DNA from: Desulfobulbus sp. Tol-SR
GTDB taxonomy: Bacteria; Desulfobacterota; Desulfobulbia; Desulfobulbales; Desulfocapsaceae
Reading direction: 5' to 3'
DNA length: 48,884 nt
Assembly (NCBI GenBank): GCA_000769715.1
Contig: JROS01000015.1
Coordinates: 1 to 48,884 of the forward strand
Shown: positions 8,588 through 17,481 of the stretch, piece after piece
How positions within the stretch are numbered: position 1 is the first letter of the stretch
Layout of the letters: each line of letters starts with the position of its first letter
Notes under the pieces: model-generated
What the model saw: only the letters and a program-made list of their open reading frames with translations
Databases searched by the model: none
What the model was told of the DNA's origin: nothing
Translations under genes and position numbers: made by a program

Positions 8588-9400
8588 TCAGGTATTGTCG
8601 CGGTGACCGCGGTTGGCCGGCGCTACCTTGTCCTGCATCCTGTCGAGATCCCAGGTCCCGCGTAACAGGTGAAGCCCCGAGTGGTTGGTCAGATCAAGAT
8701 GAATGGGGGTGATCGAGACCAGGCCCTTGTGGATCGCGGCCACATCGGTGTCTTCGCCATGGTCCCTGAGCGGGGTGCCGCCACCGATCCAGTAGTGACG
8801 GCGCCCCCAGGGGTCGAAGGTCTCCTGGATACTGTTCTCCCACAGCCGCCTTCCCTGCCGGGTGATGACCATTCCCGCGCAGGCCTTTCCCGCCGGGATG
8901 TTGATATTGAGCAGGGTATTGTCCGGCAGTGGGTCTGCAAGGACCGTCTCGGCCAGGGTGATCGCGATCCGCATGGCGAGGGCATAGTCATACGGTGGTT
9001 CGCCGACCAGGGAGAACGCCACCGAGGGAATGCCGTACATCGTGCCCTCGATGGCGGCCGAGACCGTACCGGAATAGGAAATATCGTCGCCGAGGTTCGG
9101 TCCGGGGTTGATCCCCGACACCAACAGATCGGGTCTGGCATCGAGCAGTTTGCCGAGACCGATCACGACACAGTCGGTCGGGGTGCCGTCGAGGGTATAG
9201 GTGTCCTGGTTCCGCCGGCGGATGCGCAACGGCCGGCTCATCGTCAGGGCGTGGGAAACGGCGGAATTGTCGCGTTCCGGCGCGACCACGATCGTGCGGC
9301 CGACAGCGGTCATGGCGTCCCGCAACGCCAGGATGCCGGGACTGTCGATCCCGTCGTCGTTGGTGACCATGATCAATGGCAGGGCAGGTGAGGTTGGCAT
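8588..9400 (-). CDS. surE: 5'/3'-nucleotidase SurE
   Basis: Metal-dependent nucleoside-monophosphate phosphatase of the SurE family, 270 residues (family about 250). The metal/phosphate site TNDDGIDSPG (residues 13-22), VVAPERDNSA, SGINPGPNLG and YSGTVSAAIEG are all intact. It converges on the upstream hypothetical gene with stop codons touching (TGATCA at 8585-8590). The next minus-strand gene ilvY ends 30 bp upstream of its start; nothing suggests they share a function. Confidence 0.95.
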   Translation of the reverse strand: MPTSPALPLIMVTNDDGIDSPGILALRDAMTAVGRTIVVAPERDNSAVSHALTMSRPLRIRRRNQDTYTLDGTPTDCVVIGLGKLLDARPDLLVSGINPGPNLGDDISYSGTVSAAIEGTMYGIPSVAFSLVGEPPYDYALAMRIAITLAETVLADPLPDNTLLNINIPAGKACAGMVITRQGRRLWENSIQETFDPWGRRHYWIGGGTPLRDHGEDTDVAAIHKGLVSITPIHLDLTNHSGLHLLRGTWDLDRMQDKVAPANRGHRDNT

Positions 9401-9430
9401 GGTTTGATACCCCCGGTGGGGAGAAGGTTT

Positions 9431-10339
9431 TCAAGAATCTGTGGCGGTGGCTTGCCTCGCCGCAATCTCCGCATCGATGATCCGCCAGAATGACTGGACG
9501 ACCGGGTTGCGCCGGCCTCTGGCCAGGGTGCAGGCGCCGACACGGAACGGTTCGAGTTGCGGCGAGACGTCGAGGATGGTCACCTGGTCCTGCTGGGGAC
9601 TTTTTTCGAGGACGAGCCGGGGAACGATGCCGACCCCGCAGCCCATGCCCACCATGGCGATGATGGCCTCGTTGCCGGCGACCTGGGAATAGATGTTGGG
9701 CTGGATGCCCTTCTCGCTGAACCAGCGATCGGCACGTTGCCGGCTCAAACCGCGTTCAGCCACAATCACAGGGGTTTTCCGCCAGTCGATGAAGCCCTTG
9801 TCATAGATGACCGAATCCGGGGAATGGGTGGGTCGAATAAAGATCAACGGGGTTCGGATGAGCTCGATGAACTCCAACTGCAGCGGCAGGTGATCCGGCA
9901 GGGCGGCGACGGAAATTTCAGCCTCGCCGTTCTGCAGCTTGCCGATCGCCATTGCCGCATCGCCGGTCTGGAGGTGGATCAGGACCTCGGGGTGGGCCTT
10001 GCGGAAGCGGGCAAAGATATCCGGCAGGATGCTGAGAATGGCCGTCACCGAACAGTAGAGGGAGATCTCGCCGGCGAGTGTACGGTCTCCGGCGAGATTG
10101 GCCTGCAGCCTGCTCCATTGCTGTATCGCCTCTTCGGCATACTCCCGGAAGATCATGCCGGCCGGGGTGAGGCTGACCGAACGTCGATCGCGGAACAGCA
10201 GCTGCCGCCCCAGTTCGTTCTCGAGGCGCTGAACGGTTCGGGTGAGGCCGGATGGCGTGATATTGCAGGCCTGGCTGGTTCGGCCGAAATGGAGAGAACG
10301 GGCCAGATGCCTGAAGATTTTCAGTTCATGAATATCCAT
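9431..10339 (-). CDS. ilvY: LysR-type transcriptional regulator IlvY
   Basis: 302 residues with an N-terminal winged helix-turn-helix (MDIHELKIFRHLARSLHFGRT..., including ACNITPSGLTRTVQRLENELG, residues 1-60) and a LysR substrate-binding domain. It is divergent from ilvC across 160 bp, exactly the E. coli ilvY-ilvC arrangement, where IlvY bound to acetolactate or acetohydroxybutyrate activates ilvC and represses itself. Candidate operator sites are present between the two genes. The identification rests on family plus context. Confidence 0.9.
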   Translation of the reverse strand: MDIHELKIFRHLARSLHFGRTSQACNITPSGLTRTVQRLENELGRQLLFRDRRSVSLTPAGMIFREYAEEAIQQWSRLQANLAGDRTLAGEISLYCSVTAILSILPDIFARFRKAHPEVLIHLQTGDAAMAIGKLQNGEAEISVAALPDHLPLQLEFIELIRTPLIFIRPTHSPDSVIYDKGFIDWRKTPVIVAERGLSRQRADRWFSEKGIQPNIYSQVAGNEAIIAMVGMGCGVGIVPRLVLEKSPQQDQVTILDVSPQLEPFRVGACTLARGRRNPVVQSFWRIIDAEIAARQATATDS

Positions 10340-10371
10340 CGGTGATGGGGCGGGCAGGTGAGGGGTTTCTG

Positions 10372-10386
10372 TTGCAAGAGATGCAA
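10372..10386. promoter_or_regulatory. candidate IlvY operator O1
   Basis: Perfect inverted repeat TTGCA-AGAGA-TGCAA, a T-N11-A LysR-type box, 33 bp upstream of the ilvY start and upstream of the ilvC promoter. Position and symmetry match an IlvY high-affinity site by analogy with E. coli. Confidence 0.6.
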
Positions 10387-10408
10387 TACAATATCACGAA
10401 CAAATCAC

Positions 10409-10437
10409 TTGACGCAATAGATCTTTGCCAATATATC
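10409..10437 (+). promoter_or_regulatory. candidate ilvC promoter with overlapping second operator
   Basis: TTGACG (10409-10414), 17-nt spacer, TATATC (10432-10437). A near-perfect dyad GCAA-N7-TTGC at 10414-10428 lies between the -35 and -10 elements, where a second IlvY site would sit. Predicted start of transcription near 10444. Confidence 0.55.
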
Positions 10438-10441
10438 CTCT

Positions 10442-10462
10442 TGACAGGTATGATGCCTGTCA
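10442..10462 (+). promoter_or_regulatory. perfect hairpin at the 5' end of the ilvC transcript
   Basis: TGACAGG and CCTGTCA with a 7-nt loop, at or just after the predicted transcription start. It may be an operator for another regulator or an mRNA-stabilising 5' hairpin. Confidence 0.4.
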
Positions 10463-10499
10463 GTGACCGAAAATAATCCAAAAACGAGGAGATAAAAAA

Positions 10500-11972
10500 A
10501 TGAGTACGAACTATTTCAATACCCTGCCGCTGCGTCGGCAACTGGAGGAGCTGTCTCAGTGCCGGTTCATGGATGCCTCTGAATTCAACGGCGTCGAGAC
10601 CTTGAAAGGAAAGAAGATCGTCATCGTCGGCTGTGGCGCCCAGGGCCTCAACCAGGGGCTCAACCTCCGCGACAGCGGCCTCGATGTCGCCTATGCCCTG
10701 CGCGCCGAAGCGATCGCCGAGAAGCGGCAGTCGTGGAAGAACGCCACCGACAACAATTTCAAGGTCGGCACCTACCAGGAATTGATCCCGAAGGCCGACC
10801 TGGTGATCAACCTCACCCCCGACAAGCAGCACAGCAAGGTGATAGCGGCGGTCATGCCGCTGATGAAGAAGGGGGCCTGCCTGTCGTATTCGCACGGCTT
10901 CAACATCGTCGAGGAGGGGATGAAGATCCGCGACGACCTGACGGTCATCATGATGGCCCCCAAGGCCCCCGGGACCGAGGTCCGCGAGGAGTACAAGCGC
11001 GGCTTCGGCGTGCCGACCCTGATCGCCGTCCATGGGGAGAACGATCCGCGGGGCGAGGGCTGGGAACTGGCCAAGGCCTACTGCTGCGCTACCGGCGGCG
11101 ACCGGGCCGGCGTCCTGCAGTCGTCGTTCGTCGCCGAGGTCAAGTCGGACCTGATGGGCGAACAGACCATCCTCTGCGGCATGCTGCAGGCCGGGTCGCT
11201 GCTCTGCTACGACAAGATGATCGAGAAGGGCATCGATTCCGGCTATGCCTCGAAGCTGGTGCAGAACGGCTGGGAGGTCGTCACCGAGGCCCTGAAGCAT
11301 GGCGGCATCACCAACATGATGGATCGCCTGTCGAACCCGGCGAAGATCAGGGCCTTCTACCTGGCCGAGGACCTGAAGGAGATCCTCAAGCCACTGTTCG
11401 AGAAACACATGGACGACATCATGTCGGGCAGATTCTCGAAGACGATGATGAAAGACTGGGACAATGACGACGCCAAGCTGCTGAAATGGCGCAAGGAGTC
11501 ACGGGAGACCGCCTTCGAGAAGGCCGTCTCGATGACGACCGACATCCCCGAGCAGGAATACTTCGACCACGGCCTCCTGATGATCGCCATGGTCAAGGCC
11601 GGTGTCGAACTGGCCTTCGATACCATGGTGTCGGCGGGGATCAAGGAAGAATCGGCCTATTACGAATCGCTCCATGAGGTGCCGCTGATCGCCAACACCA
11701 TCGCCCGTAAAAAACTGTACGAGATGAACGTCGTTATCTCCGATACCGCCGAATACGGCAACTACCTGTTCGCCCATGCCGCGGTGCCGCTGTTGAAGGA
11801 TTTCATGATGACCCTTGACACCGATGTCATCGGCAGCGGGCTCGAATTGAACGACTGCGGAGTGGACAATATCGAGCTGATTCAGGTCAACGAGGCGATC
11901 CGCTATACCACCGTCGAGGCCGTCGGCGAGGAACTGCGCTCCCATATGCGGTCAATGAAGTCGATTTTCTGA
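10500..11972 (+). CDS. ilvC: ketol-acid reductoisomerase, class II (long form)
   Basis: NADPH- and Mg-dependent isomeroreduction of acetolactate or acetohydroxybutyrate in valine/isoleucine synthesis. At 490 residues this is the long class II enzyme with a duplicated C-terminal domain, as in E. coli (491) and unlike the 330-residue class I form. NADP motif [20 protein letters not shown] (residues 40-59), metal/substrate helices with [15 protein letters not shown] and the repeated ...[18 protein letters not shown] block are present. GAGGAGA Shine-Dalgarno before ATG 10500. Divergently arranged with ilvY and followed by a strong terminator, so it is a single-gene unit. Confidence 0.97.
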   Translation: MSTNYFNTLPLRRQLEELSQCRFMDASEFNGVETLKGKKIVIVGCGAQGLNQGLNLRDSGLDVAYALRAEAIAEKRQSWKNATDNNFKVGTYQELIPKADLVINLTPDKQHSKVIAAVMPLMKKGACLSYSHGFNIVEEGMKIRDDLTVIMMAPKAPGTEVREEYKRGFGVPTLIAVHGENDPRGEGWELAKAYCCATGGDRAGVLQSSFVAEVKSDLMGEQTILCGMLQAGSLLCYDKMIEKGIDSGYASKLVQNGWEVVTEALKHGGITNMMDRLSNPAKIRAFYLAEDLKEILKPLFEKHMDDIMSGRFSKTMMKDWDNDDAKLLKWRKESRETAFEKAVSMTTDIPEQEYFDHGLLMIAMVKAGVELAFDTMVSAGIKEESAYYESLHEVPLIANTIARKKLYEMNVVISDTAEYGNYLFAHAAVPLLKDFMMTLDTDVIGSGLELNDCGVDNIELIQVNEAIRYTTVEAVGEELRSHMRSMKSIF

Positions 11973-12009
11973 GAAGACGATACGTTCAGCGACACGATTT
12001 CACTTTGCT

Positions 12010-12048
12010 GCCCGGAGGGAACCTGGTTCCTTTCCGGGCATTTTTTTT
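12010..12048 (+). terminator. rho-independent terminator of ilvC
   Basis: Stem GCCCGGA/TCCGGGC (12010-12016 with 12033-12039), inner GGAACC/GGTTCC pairing, then A and eight T. Classic intrinsic terminator 37 nt after the ilvC stop. Confidence 0.9.
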
Positions 12049-12257
12049 GAGAGAAATTTGATTCCTCCAGCAAGTTGTTGTGAAATTGTCAGATTGGTTC
12101 CCTATCCTCTCGTAGTTTCAGGAGATACGATCTGATGGCGGGACATGTGGTTTCGTTCTCCGATTTTCTTCGTATTTGTCCTGAAATCCCTTCCTGGCCG
12201 GGATTGAACGTATTGGGTGCGGCGCTAAACAAGGAGATCAATTCGGAGGACAAATTT

Positions 12258-12584
12258 ATGAACAAGATGAAGACGGTTGTTGCGATACTGCTTTCCCTGA
12301 TGGTCGTATTCTCATTTTCTCCGGCGATGGCTGCGAGCAAAGATGACAAGCAACAGGTGGCTACGGAGGAACCAATGCCGGCAGTTTCGGCCAAGGTCAA
12401 TATCAACACGGCCGATGTCGATGAACTGACGAAGATACCCGGTATCGGACCCAAGACCGCTGAGGCCATTGTCGCTTATCGCAAGGACAAGGGGCAGTTC
12501 AAGAAAGTTGAGGACCTGGTCGAGGTGAAAGGGATTGGAGAGAAGAAACTGGAGAAAATCCGTCCCTACGTGCAGAATATTTAG
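12258..12584 (+). CDS. exported helix-hairpin-helix (ComEA-like) DNA-binding protein
   Basis: 108 residues. A signal peptide (MNKMKTVVAILLSLMVVFSFSPAMA) is followed by a short charged linker and a double helix-hairpin-helix domain: VNINTADVDELTKIPGIGPK then FKKVEDLVEVKGIGEKKLEKI. This is the ComEA fold, which binds DNA without sequence specificity in the periplasm. I place the start at ATG 12258 because GGAGGA lies 8 nt upstream; the frame is open further back but that part is not conserved. No competence or pilus gene is adjacent, so a role in DNA uptake is only possible. Confidence 0.85.
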   Translation: MNKMKTVVAILLSLMVVFSFSPAMAASKDDKQQVATEEPMPAVSAKVNINTADVDELTKIPGIGPKTAEAIVAYRKDKGQFKKVEDLVEVKGIGEKKLEKIRPYVQNI

Positions 12585-12595
12585 GTTTTGCCTGC

Positions 12596-12625
12596 CCGGC
12601 GGATGGGGTGCATCCTGTCCGCCGG
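12596..12625 (+). terminator. possible terminator hairpin after the HhH gene
   Basis: Perfect 8-bp stem CCGGCGGA/TCCGCCGG with a 14-nt loop, 12 nt after the stop, but without a clear T run downstream. Confidence 0.4.
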
Positions 12626-13224
12626 ACTTCTGTCGACAGCGCCATTGTGGCTGGTTTGCTGATCCGGAAATCGTCGGATGTTCCGGTCCCGGTCGCTGTG
12701 GGCCGGACTGATCGATTCAACTGACAGCGGTTGTGATGGCGCTTGAACCAACTGCCCCTTCCGTTGTTCAACTGGGGTCAGCCACCAGGCCGGTCGCCGT
12801 TTCAGGCTGAGCTGACAATGCGACCCGTGCCAATATCAAGGCTGTTACCCGGGCGCCGGCATTACCGGTATCCCCCTTGTCTTTCGGATTGGCCGGACCT
12901 CAGGTGCACGTCCTGCCGCAGATCAACCTGCCTGCATTCCGGTCGGAATGGGAGACGACGCGCTGCTCCGATTCGAGGATGATCAAATCTGCAAAGGTCG
13001 GTCTTCATCCCCCTCCAATACAAACAAGCGGCAGTCGGTTGCGAGTTGCCCCAGTTGACTCAATTCCCGCCGCAATAATCCTCCCCGCTCGATGTAAGGC
13101 CACATGGACTCCGCCCCCTCTTCCCTTCCCGGGTTCATCCACCGCCTTCGCCGGATTCAGAACCGCACTGCACTGACACAGGGTTGATAATATTTCGACA
13201 CTCTTTCAGCGCTGTCAGGAAGTA
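12626..13224. other. intergenic stretch without a recognisable gene
   Basis: About 600 bp with only short frames on either strand that lack domains, ribosome binding sites and the local codon bias. No RNA gene recognised. Confidence 0.5.
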
Positions 13225-13233
13225 TGCTATACT
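13225..13233 (+). promoter_or_regulatory. candidate extended -10 promoter for the usp gene
   Basis: TGCTATACT fits an extended -10 element (TGnTATAAT-like). The -35 region (TTCAGC at 17 nt) is weak. It would give a leader of roughly 125 nt before ATG 13364. Confidence 0.35.
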
Positions 13234-13363
13234 GCATCATAGCCGGATATATGCTCGGCTGGATTTTGCAACGGGAATACAAGGGTTCGATTTCCATGTC
13301 CTGTATGCTGTCGCGGGATGGCAAGAGGGTGGAGTCCGCAAACATGTGGAAGGGGGGGTGCGT

Positions 13364-13828
13364 ATGGGAAAAAGAATTTCTGCGATCCTGGTGCCGACCG
13401 ATTATTCCAACTGCACCGGTGAAGCCATCAGCTGGGCGGTAGCCCTAGCCGCACCGCTGAGTGCCGACCTCCTGCTCCTGCATGTCATCCGCCGTGAAAC
13501 AGCCGATGAACTGCTTTCCATCCCCGGTATGTCATGGGAAATTATTGTGCGACGGGAAGAAAAGGCGCTGATCGAGATGTTCAGGACCTGGATGACGGAT
13601 GAGGGGGAGATCTCCCTGCTTCGGGAGACCCTGGTCACCGTCGGCGAACCGGTGGAAAAGATAGTCACAACCGCCTTCGAAAGGCAGGTCGATCTCATCG
13701 TCATCCCGACATACGGCCGTAAGGACTCCCCGGAGGAAGGCATCAGCGTGAGCGACAGGGTGGTGCGGATGGCGACCTGCCCGGTGATGACGATCCAGGC
13801 GGCCTGCTGCGAGGAACCCTGTTTCTGA
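13364..13828 (+). CDS. universal stress protein (UspA family)
   Basis: 154-residue single-domain Usp: N-terminal strand and loop AILVPTDYSNCTGEAISWAVALA, LLLLHVI strand, VDLIVIPTYGRKD strand and a C-terminal VSDRVVRMATCPVMTI block that corresponds to the nucleotide-binding end of the family. The classical GxGS ATP motif is changed (GISVSD), so ATP binding is uncertain. Start chosen at ATG 13364, which has GGAAGGGGGG upstream; the frame extends further back without conservation. The C-terminus carries a CCEEPCF tail with three cysteines, which may bind metal. Cytosolic, isolated gene. Confidence 0.85.
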   Translation: MGKRISAILVPTDYSNCTGEAISWAVALAAPLSADLLLLHVIRRETADELLSIPGMSWEIIVRREEKALIEMFRTWMTDEGEISLLRETLVTVGEPVEKIVTTAFERQVDLIVIPTYGRKDSPEEGISVSDRVVRMATCPVMTIQAACCEEPCF

Positions 13829-14200
13829 TCAATTCATTTGAGCCAGGCGTTCACGACGCCCCGTCCCTCCTCTTGTCCTCCCACCGTTCTTGTCTTCTCC
13901 TTCTGCAGGCAAACAACGGGGGAAACACCAACTTCACCACAAAAATCGAAGGTTGACGAGAACCACTGTCGGCATCAATATGTTTCGTATGACACCGGGC
14001 AGGAGCTCCGGTCGGATAGTCCGGGAGAACCCGGCGCGACCATATTGCATGGTGGCAGGGCGCCATCGTGGGAGTCACCTGGCGGGTTGACCGTGACAAC
14101 ATGGAGGGCCGCTTGACCCCATTTGGGGCGATAACCTTGATAAGCTGGGAGTGCAGAATGGAATTTCTGTGACCTGTGGGTCGTTATGCGGTAAAAGGCT
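13829..14200. other. intergenic stretch, no gene recognised
   Basis: 372 bp with short overlapping frames on both strands, none with a ribosome binding site or domain. Confidence 0.5.
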
Positions 14201-15199
14201 ATGTTCGACAACGCTTTTCCTTACGGCAATATCTGGAGCAAATCCCGTACATCGATGATTATACTTCTCATAGCACTTCTCGGTAGCCTGTTAACGGCAA
14301 CCCAGACCGTACTTATACTCGTTACAGGTGACGCCATATGCATCGGCGATGGATGCAGGGTGGTCGAAAGCCTGACAACAGTTCCCCCGATCGTTTTTAA
14401 TCTTGCCGGCCTGGTCTTTTTTCAGGCTGTTTTCTGGGGGATGGTGCTCGAGAAAAAAAATCCCGGCACGGTCATGAAGGCGATCAAGGTGATGCTCCTT
14501 GCCGGCATGGCCTGCGAGGGAGTCCTTGTCTCCTTCCAGTTTTACATCTCGGAAGCATTCTGCATGTACTGTGTTGTAATTCTGGCGCTGGTACTTCTCC
14601 TGAATCTTGCGGTCGGATTCAAACAGCTTGGCACCGGTCTCATGATACTCGCCAGCGTCTTCGTCGTTTTTTCCGGTCTGCAATTCCAATCGGCATCTGC
14701 CGGCCAGGCCGAGGATGCGCCTCTGACCCAAGGGACGTACGGATTGCGTCCAGGTACGGGACCGAAGATTTCCCTCTTCTTCTCCTCCTCCTGCCTGTAC
14801 TGTGAGAAAATCATCGAGACCCTGAAGGATCGAAACAGCTGCACGGTCCGCTTCCAACCAGTCGATCATATCCAGGACCTTGATTTTCCCGGACTGCAGA
14901 TGGCCCCTTCCTTTTCTCCGGAGGTGAACAAGAATTTCCTCCGGACGCTCGGCATCGCTGAGATACCGGTGCTGCTGGCGCAAGATGCCGGCGGTATCCT
15001 GATCTTGAAAGGAGAAGGGCCGATCCGCGGTTATCTCGATCGGAGATGTCCGAAGGATCAGCCTGTTGACCACCCCGCCGGCTCGTCGCCGGCGACCTCG
15101 GGCAGCGGAGTCGGGTCGCAACCGGCGGACGATTCCTGTTCCGCCTTCGATGGATGCGAGGAGGGGACGTCACGTCAACCCGCCGGTACCGCCTGGTAG
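14201..15199 (+). CDS. VKOR-family disulfide oxidase fused to a thioredoxin-like domain
   Basis: 332 residues. The N-terminal part is a vitamin K epoxide reductase-like bundle of about four membrane segments (residues 18-42, 62-82, 95-112, 121-140, with another at 145-163), with the periplasmic loop cysteines C47 and C52 (AICIGDGC) and the quinone-side CMYC motif (C121, C124). A periplasmic thioredoxin-like domain follows (about 185-285) with CLYC (C198, C201). In known VKOR-Trx fusions the Trx part oxidises substrate proteins and VKOR passes electrons to quinone, replacing DsbA/DsbB. A proline-rich tail with two cysteines (CSAFDGC) is unusual. Alone in its transcription unit except possibly the TRIC gene 36 bp downstream. 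Confidence 0.85.
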   Translation: MFDNAFPYGNIWSKSRTSMIILLIALLGSLLTATQTVLILVTGDAICIGDGCRVVESLTTVPPIVFNLAGLVFFQAVFWGMVLEKKNPGTVMKAIKVMLLAGMACEGVLVSFQFYISEAFCMYCVVILALVLLLNLAVGFKQLGTGLMILASVFVVFSGLQFQSASAGQAEDAPLTQGTYGLRPGTGPKISLFFSSSCLYCEKIIETLKDRNSCTVRFQPVDHIQDLDFPGLQMAPSFSPEVNKNFLRTLGIAEIPVLLAQDAGGILILKGEGPIRGYLDRRCPKDQPVDHPAGSSPATSGSGVGSQPADDSCSAFDGCEEGTSRQPAGTAW

Positions 15200-15235
15200 A
15201 GCACTTCATTCACACTGGATAATCCCAAATCAGGT

Positions 15236-15850
15236 ATGACCTACACTCTCGGCATGCTGGCCCTCGCGGTCTTTGCCGTCACCGGCGTGGTCGCCGGCGG
15301 CAGAAAGGGCATGGATATTCTCACCATCGTCATCCTCGGCAATGTAACGGCTATCGGCGGCGGCACTATGCGCGATATCATCCTCGATGTCAACCCGATC
15401 TACTGGATCGCCGATCTCACCTATCTCCGGGTGTCGACCGGCGCCTCCATTGCCGCGTTTTTCCTGGTTCCGAAAATAAGCAGGACCTTCCAGCTTTTTG
15501 AGTATGCCGATGGACTCGGTCTGGCGATGTTTGCGGTGCTGGCGACCGAAAAAACATTGTTACTGGGATTTTCCGGCCCGGTGGCGGTGCTGATGGGCAT
15601 GATCACCGGCATCTCCGGCGGCATGCTGCGCGATATCCTGACGGCGCGGATGCCGCTGCTCTTCGGCCGCGAGCTCTACGCCACCCCGGTCATCGTCGGT
15701 TGCTCGTTCTTTGTCGTCTGCCACGACTGGTTCGGTGCCGGTGGATATGGACAACTCATTGCCATTTCAGTAATTTTCGCCTTCAGGGCCGCTGCCATCC
15801 GGTGGGGATTGTACTATCCGGGTTGGCTGACCTACGCCGGAAACAGGTGA
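15236..15850 (+). CDS. TRIC/UPF0126 family membrane protein (YicG-like)
   Basis: 204-residue inner-membrane protein with two repeats of three helices, each carrying the family signature: AIGGGTMRDIILD (about residues 40-52) and GISGGMLRDIL (about 125-135). Prokaryotic members form trimeric cation channels in crystal structures or are implicated in glycine transport; the substrate here is not known. It begins 36 bp after the VKOR fusion on the same strand and may be co-transcribed. Confidence 0.88.
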   Translation: MTYTLGMLALAVFAVTGVVAGGRKGMDILTIVILGNVTAIGGGTMRDIILDVNPIYWIADLTYLRVSTGASIAAFFLVPKISRTFQLFEYADGLGLAMFAVLATEKTLLLGFSGPVAVLMGMITGISGGMLRDILTARMPLLFGRELYATPVIVGCSFFVVCHDWFGAGGYGQLIAISVIFAFRAAAIRWGLYYPGWLTYAGNR

Positions 15851-16118
15851 CAAATTCCTGCTTGAATTCTCAAGGACTATTTGTTAAAGGATTGATTGGG
15901 CGTCAAAGGCGGGCTCGCGAAGGCGGGCTGGGTCTCGGGCGCTTTTCCCTCCTCAGGTGCTTTGGGTGAGAACTGCGTCAGCCTGGCAGGTAGCAGACCG
16001 CGTAATCTTGTTATCCTTCGTCACCATTATGTGTTAGACGCGTCTCTTGCCGGCAATCAGCTGTGAGCCGGCGTCGGATTCGAACGGACCATTATCAGCA
16101 TCATCTGTGAGAGCAAAC
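15851..16118. other. leader region of the Hdr/flavoprotein operon
   Basis: 268 bp, no gene. Contains GCCGGC-N12-GCCGGC around 16050-16073, which could fold as a hairpin. A T-arm-like string on the minus strand near 16074-16088 is not part of a complete tRNA. Confidence 0.4.
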
Positions 16119-16526
16119 ATGACACTGACAATTACCGCCCAGACAATTTCAACCAAATCGATCGAGCAACTCAATGAGCTAAGCGGAGAAAACGTCAAGC
16201 TCTGCATGCAGTGCGCGACCTGCACCGGTATGTGTCCGATGACGGCGGAGATGGATCTTTCCCCCCGCAAGGTCATGCACCTGGCCCAGTTCGGCATGCT
16301 GGACCGGCTCAGCGACAGCAATACCTGGTGGAAGTGCGCCTCCTGCCATGCCTGCACGGTGAGGTGCCCGCGGGGCATCGATATCGCCAAGGTGATGGAG
16401 GCCCTCAGGCAGCGGGTGCTGCGTACCAACAAGAACTATATCGAGCCATCGGCGCTGCCGGCGGAGAGGATCGCCGAACTTCCTCAGATCGCCATGGTCG
16501 CCGCTTTCAGAAAACTGACGAGTTAA
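16119..16526 (+). CDS. HdrC-like 4Fe-4S dicluster protein
   Basis: 135 residues with two ferredoxin motifs: CMQCATCTGMCP (C29, C32, C35, C39) and CASCHACTVRCP (C73, C76, C79, C83), spaced as in heterodisulfide reductase subunit C. The role is electron relay to the HdrB-like partner encoded 9 nt downstream. I place the start at ATG 16119 (MTLTITAQTIST); the frame is open further upstream but that part is not conserved. There is no membrane anchor, unlike HdrE-linked systems. First gene of a four-gene operon ending with an SdhA/FrdA-like flavoprotein. Confidence 0.88.
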   Translation: MTLTITAQTISTKSIEQLNELSGENVKLCMQCATCTGMCPMTAEMDLSPRKVMHLAQFGMLDRLSDSNTWWKCASCHACTVRCPRGIDIAKVMEALRQRVLRTNKNYIEPSALPAERIAELPQIAMVAAFRKLTS

Positions 16527-16535
16527 GGGAGACCC

Positions 16536-17420
16536 ATGAAAATCAGCTATTATCCCGGATGTACCCTGAAGTCCAAGGCCGCCAATCTCGAGGCGGCGGC
16601 GGTGGCGGCGCTGGCGGCCCTTGGTATCGACGTGGAGGAGATCGACAGGTGGAACTGCTGCGGCGCGGTTTTTTCATTGACGGCGGACGACCTCGTTCAT
16701 CAGGTCGGACCGGTGCGGAACCTGATCCGGGCCAAGGAAAAGGGGGCGGCGCAGCTGCTGACCCTGTGTTCGATGTGCTACAACACCCTGGCCCGGGCCA
16801 ACCGGATCATGCGCGATGACGCGGTGAAACGCGACACCATCAACCGCTTCATGGACGATGAGATCGACTACGCCGGCGAGGTGGAAGTCGTCCACATGCT
16901 GACCTTTCTCGAGCGCGAGGTCGGCTGGCAGAAGATACGGGAGAAGGTCAGGGTGCCCCTGGAGGGACTGCGGGTCGCCCCGTATTATGGGTGCACCTTG
17001 CAGCGTCCCGCCGAGGTCGGTATCGAACCCTTCGGCAGTTTCAACCTGATGACCGGGCTGCTTACGGCCCTCGGGGCAACGGTGACACCGTTCGATGCGG
17101 CCGACAAATGCTGCGGTTCCTATCAGGTGCTGAACGGCGAGGCCGGGGCGAGGAGCACCGCGGCGGTCATTGTCGACCGCGCGGCGGCAGCCGGGGCCGA
17201 GGCCCTGGCGACCAGCTGTCCGCTCTGCGAATACAACCTCGGCAAGCAGCAGGGACGGCTGTTGGAGGCGGGGCAGATCACCACGGCGGTGCCGACCTTC
17301 TATTTCACCCAGCTGCTGGCGGTGGCCCTGGGCGTGGCCCCGGAGTCCTGTCTGTTCGAGCTGAACGATCCGGCATCGCTTGATCTGCTGAAAACCAAGA
17401 ACTGCCTGGTCGCTGCCTGA
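16536..17420 (+). CDS. HdrB-like CCG-domain iron-sulfur subunit
   Basis: 294 residues with two CCG (cysteine-rich) domains. First: PGCT (C9), NCCG (C41, C42) and CSMC (C78, C81). Second: YGCT, KCCG and SCPLC. In HdrB each CX(n)CCGX(n)CxxC domain can ligate a non-cubane 4Fe-4S cluster that reduces disulfides; related domains occur in SdhE, thiol:fumarate reductase TfrB and GlpC. Starts 9 nt after the HdrC-like gene with GGGAGA upstream. In this operon it probably carries the site that exchanges electrons with a thiol/disulfide, quinone or other partner; the partner is unknown. Confidence 0.9.
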   Translation: MKISYYPGCTLKSKAANLEAAAVAALAALGIDVEEIDRWNCCGAVFSLTADDLVHQVGPVRNLIRAKEKGAAQLLTLCSMCYNTLARANRIMRDDAVKRDTINRFMDDEIDYAGEVEVVHMLTFLEREVGWQKIREKVRVPLEGLRVAPYYGCTLQRPAEVGIEPFGSFNLMTGLLTALGATVTPFDAADKCCGSYQVLNGEAGARSTAAVIVDRAAAAGAEALATSCPLCEYNLGKQQGRLLEAGQITTAVPTFYFTQLLAVALGVAPESCLFELNDPASLDLLKTKNCLVAA

Positions 17421-17481
17421 GCGGCGTGACGCCGGCTTCCGGCACAACCGGGATATCATCGAGTAACTGGAGATAACGACA

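Noticed and set aside
13838..14116. 92-codon plus-strand frame after usp
   Set aside because: No ribosome binding site, and Ser/Pro/Thr-rich translation without similarity to known domains.
16060..16145. tRNA on the minus strand (GTTCGAATCC T-arm-like string)
   Set aside because: The T-stem has a mismatch, no matching acceptor or anticodon arm is found, and it would overlap the HdrC-like gene start.
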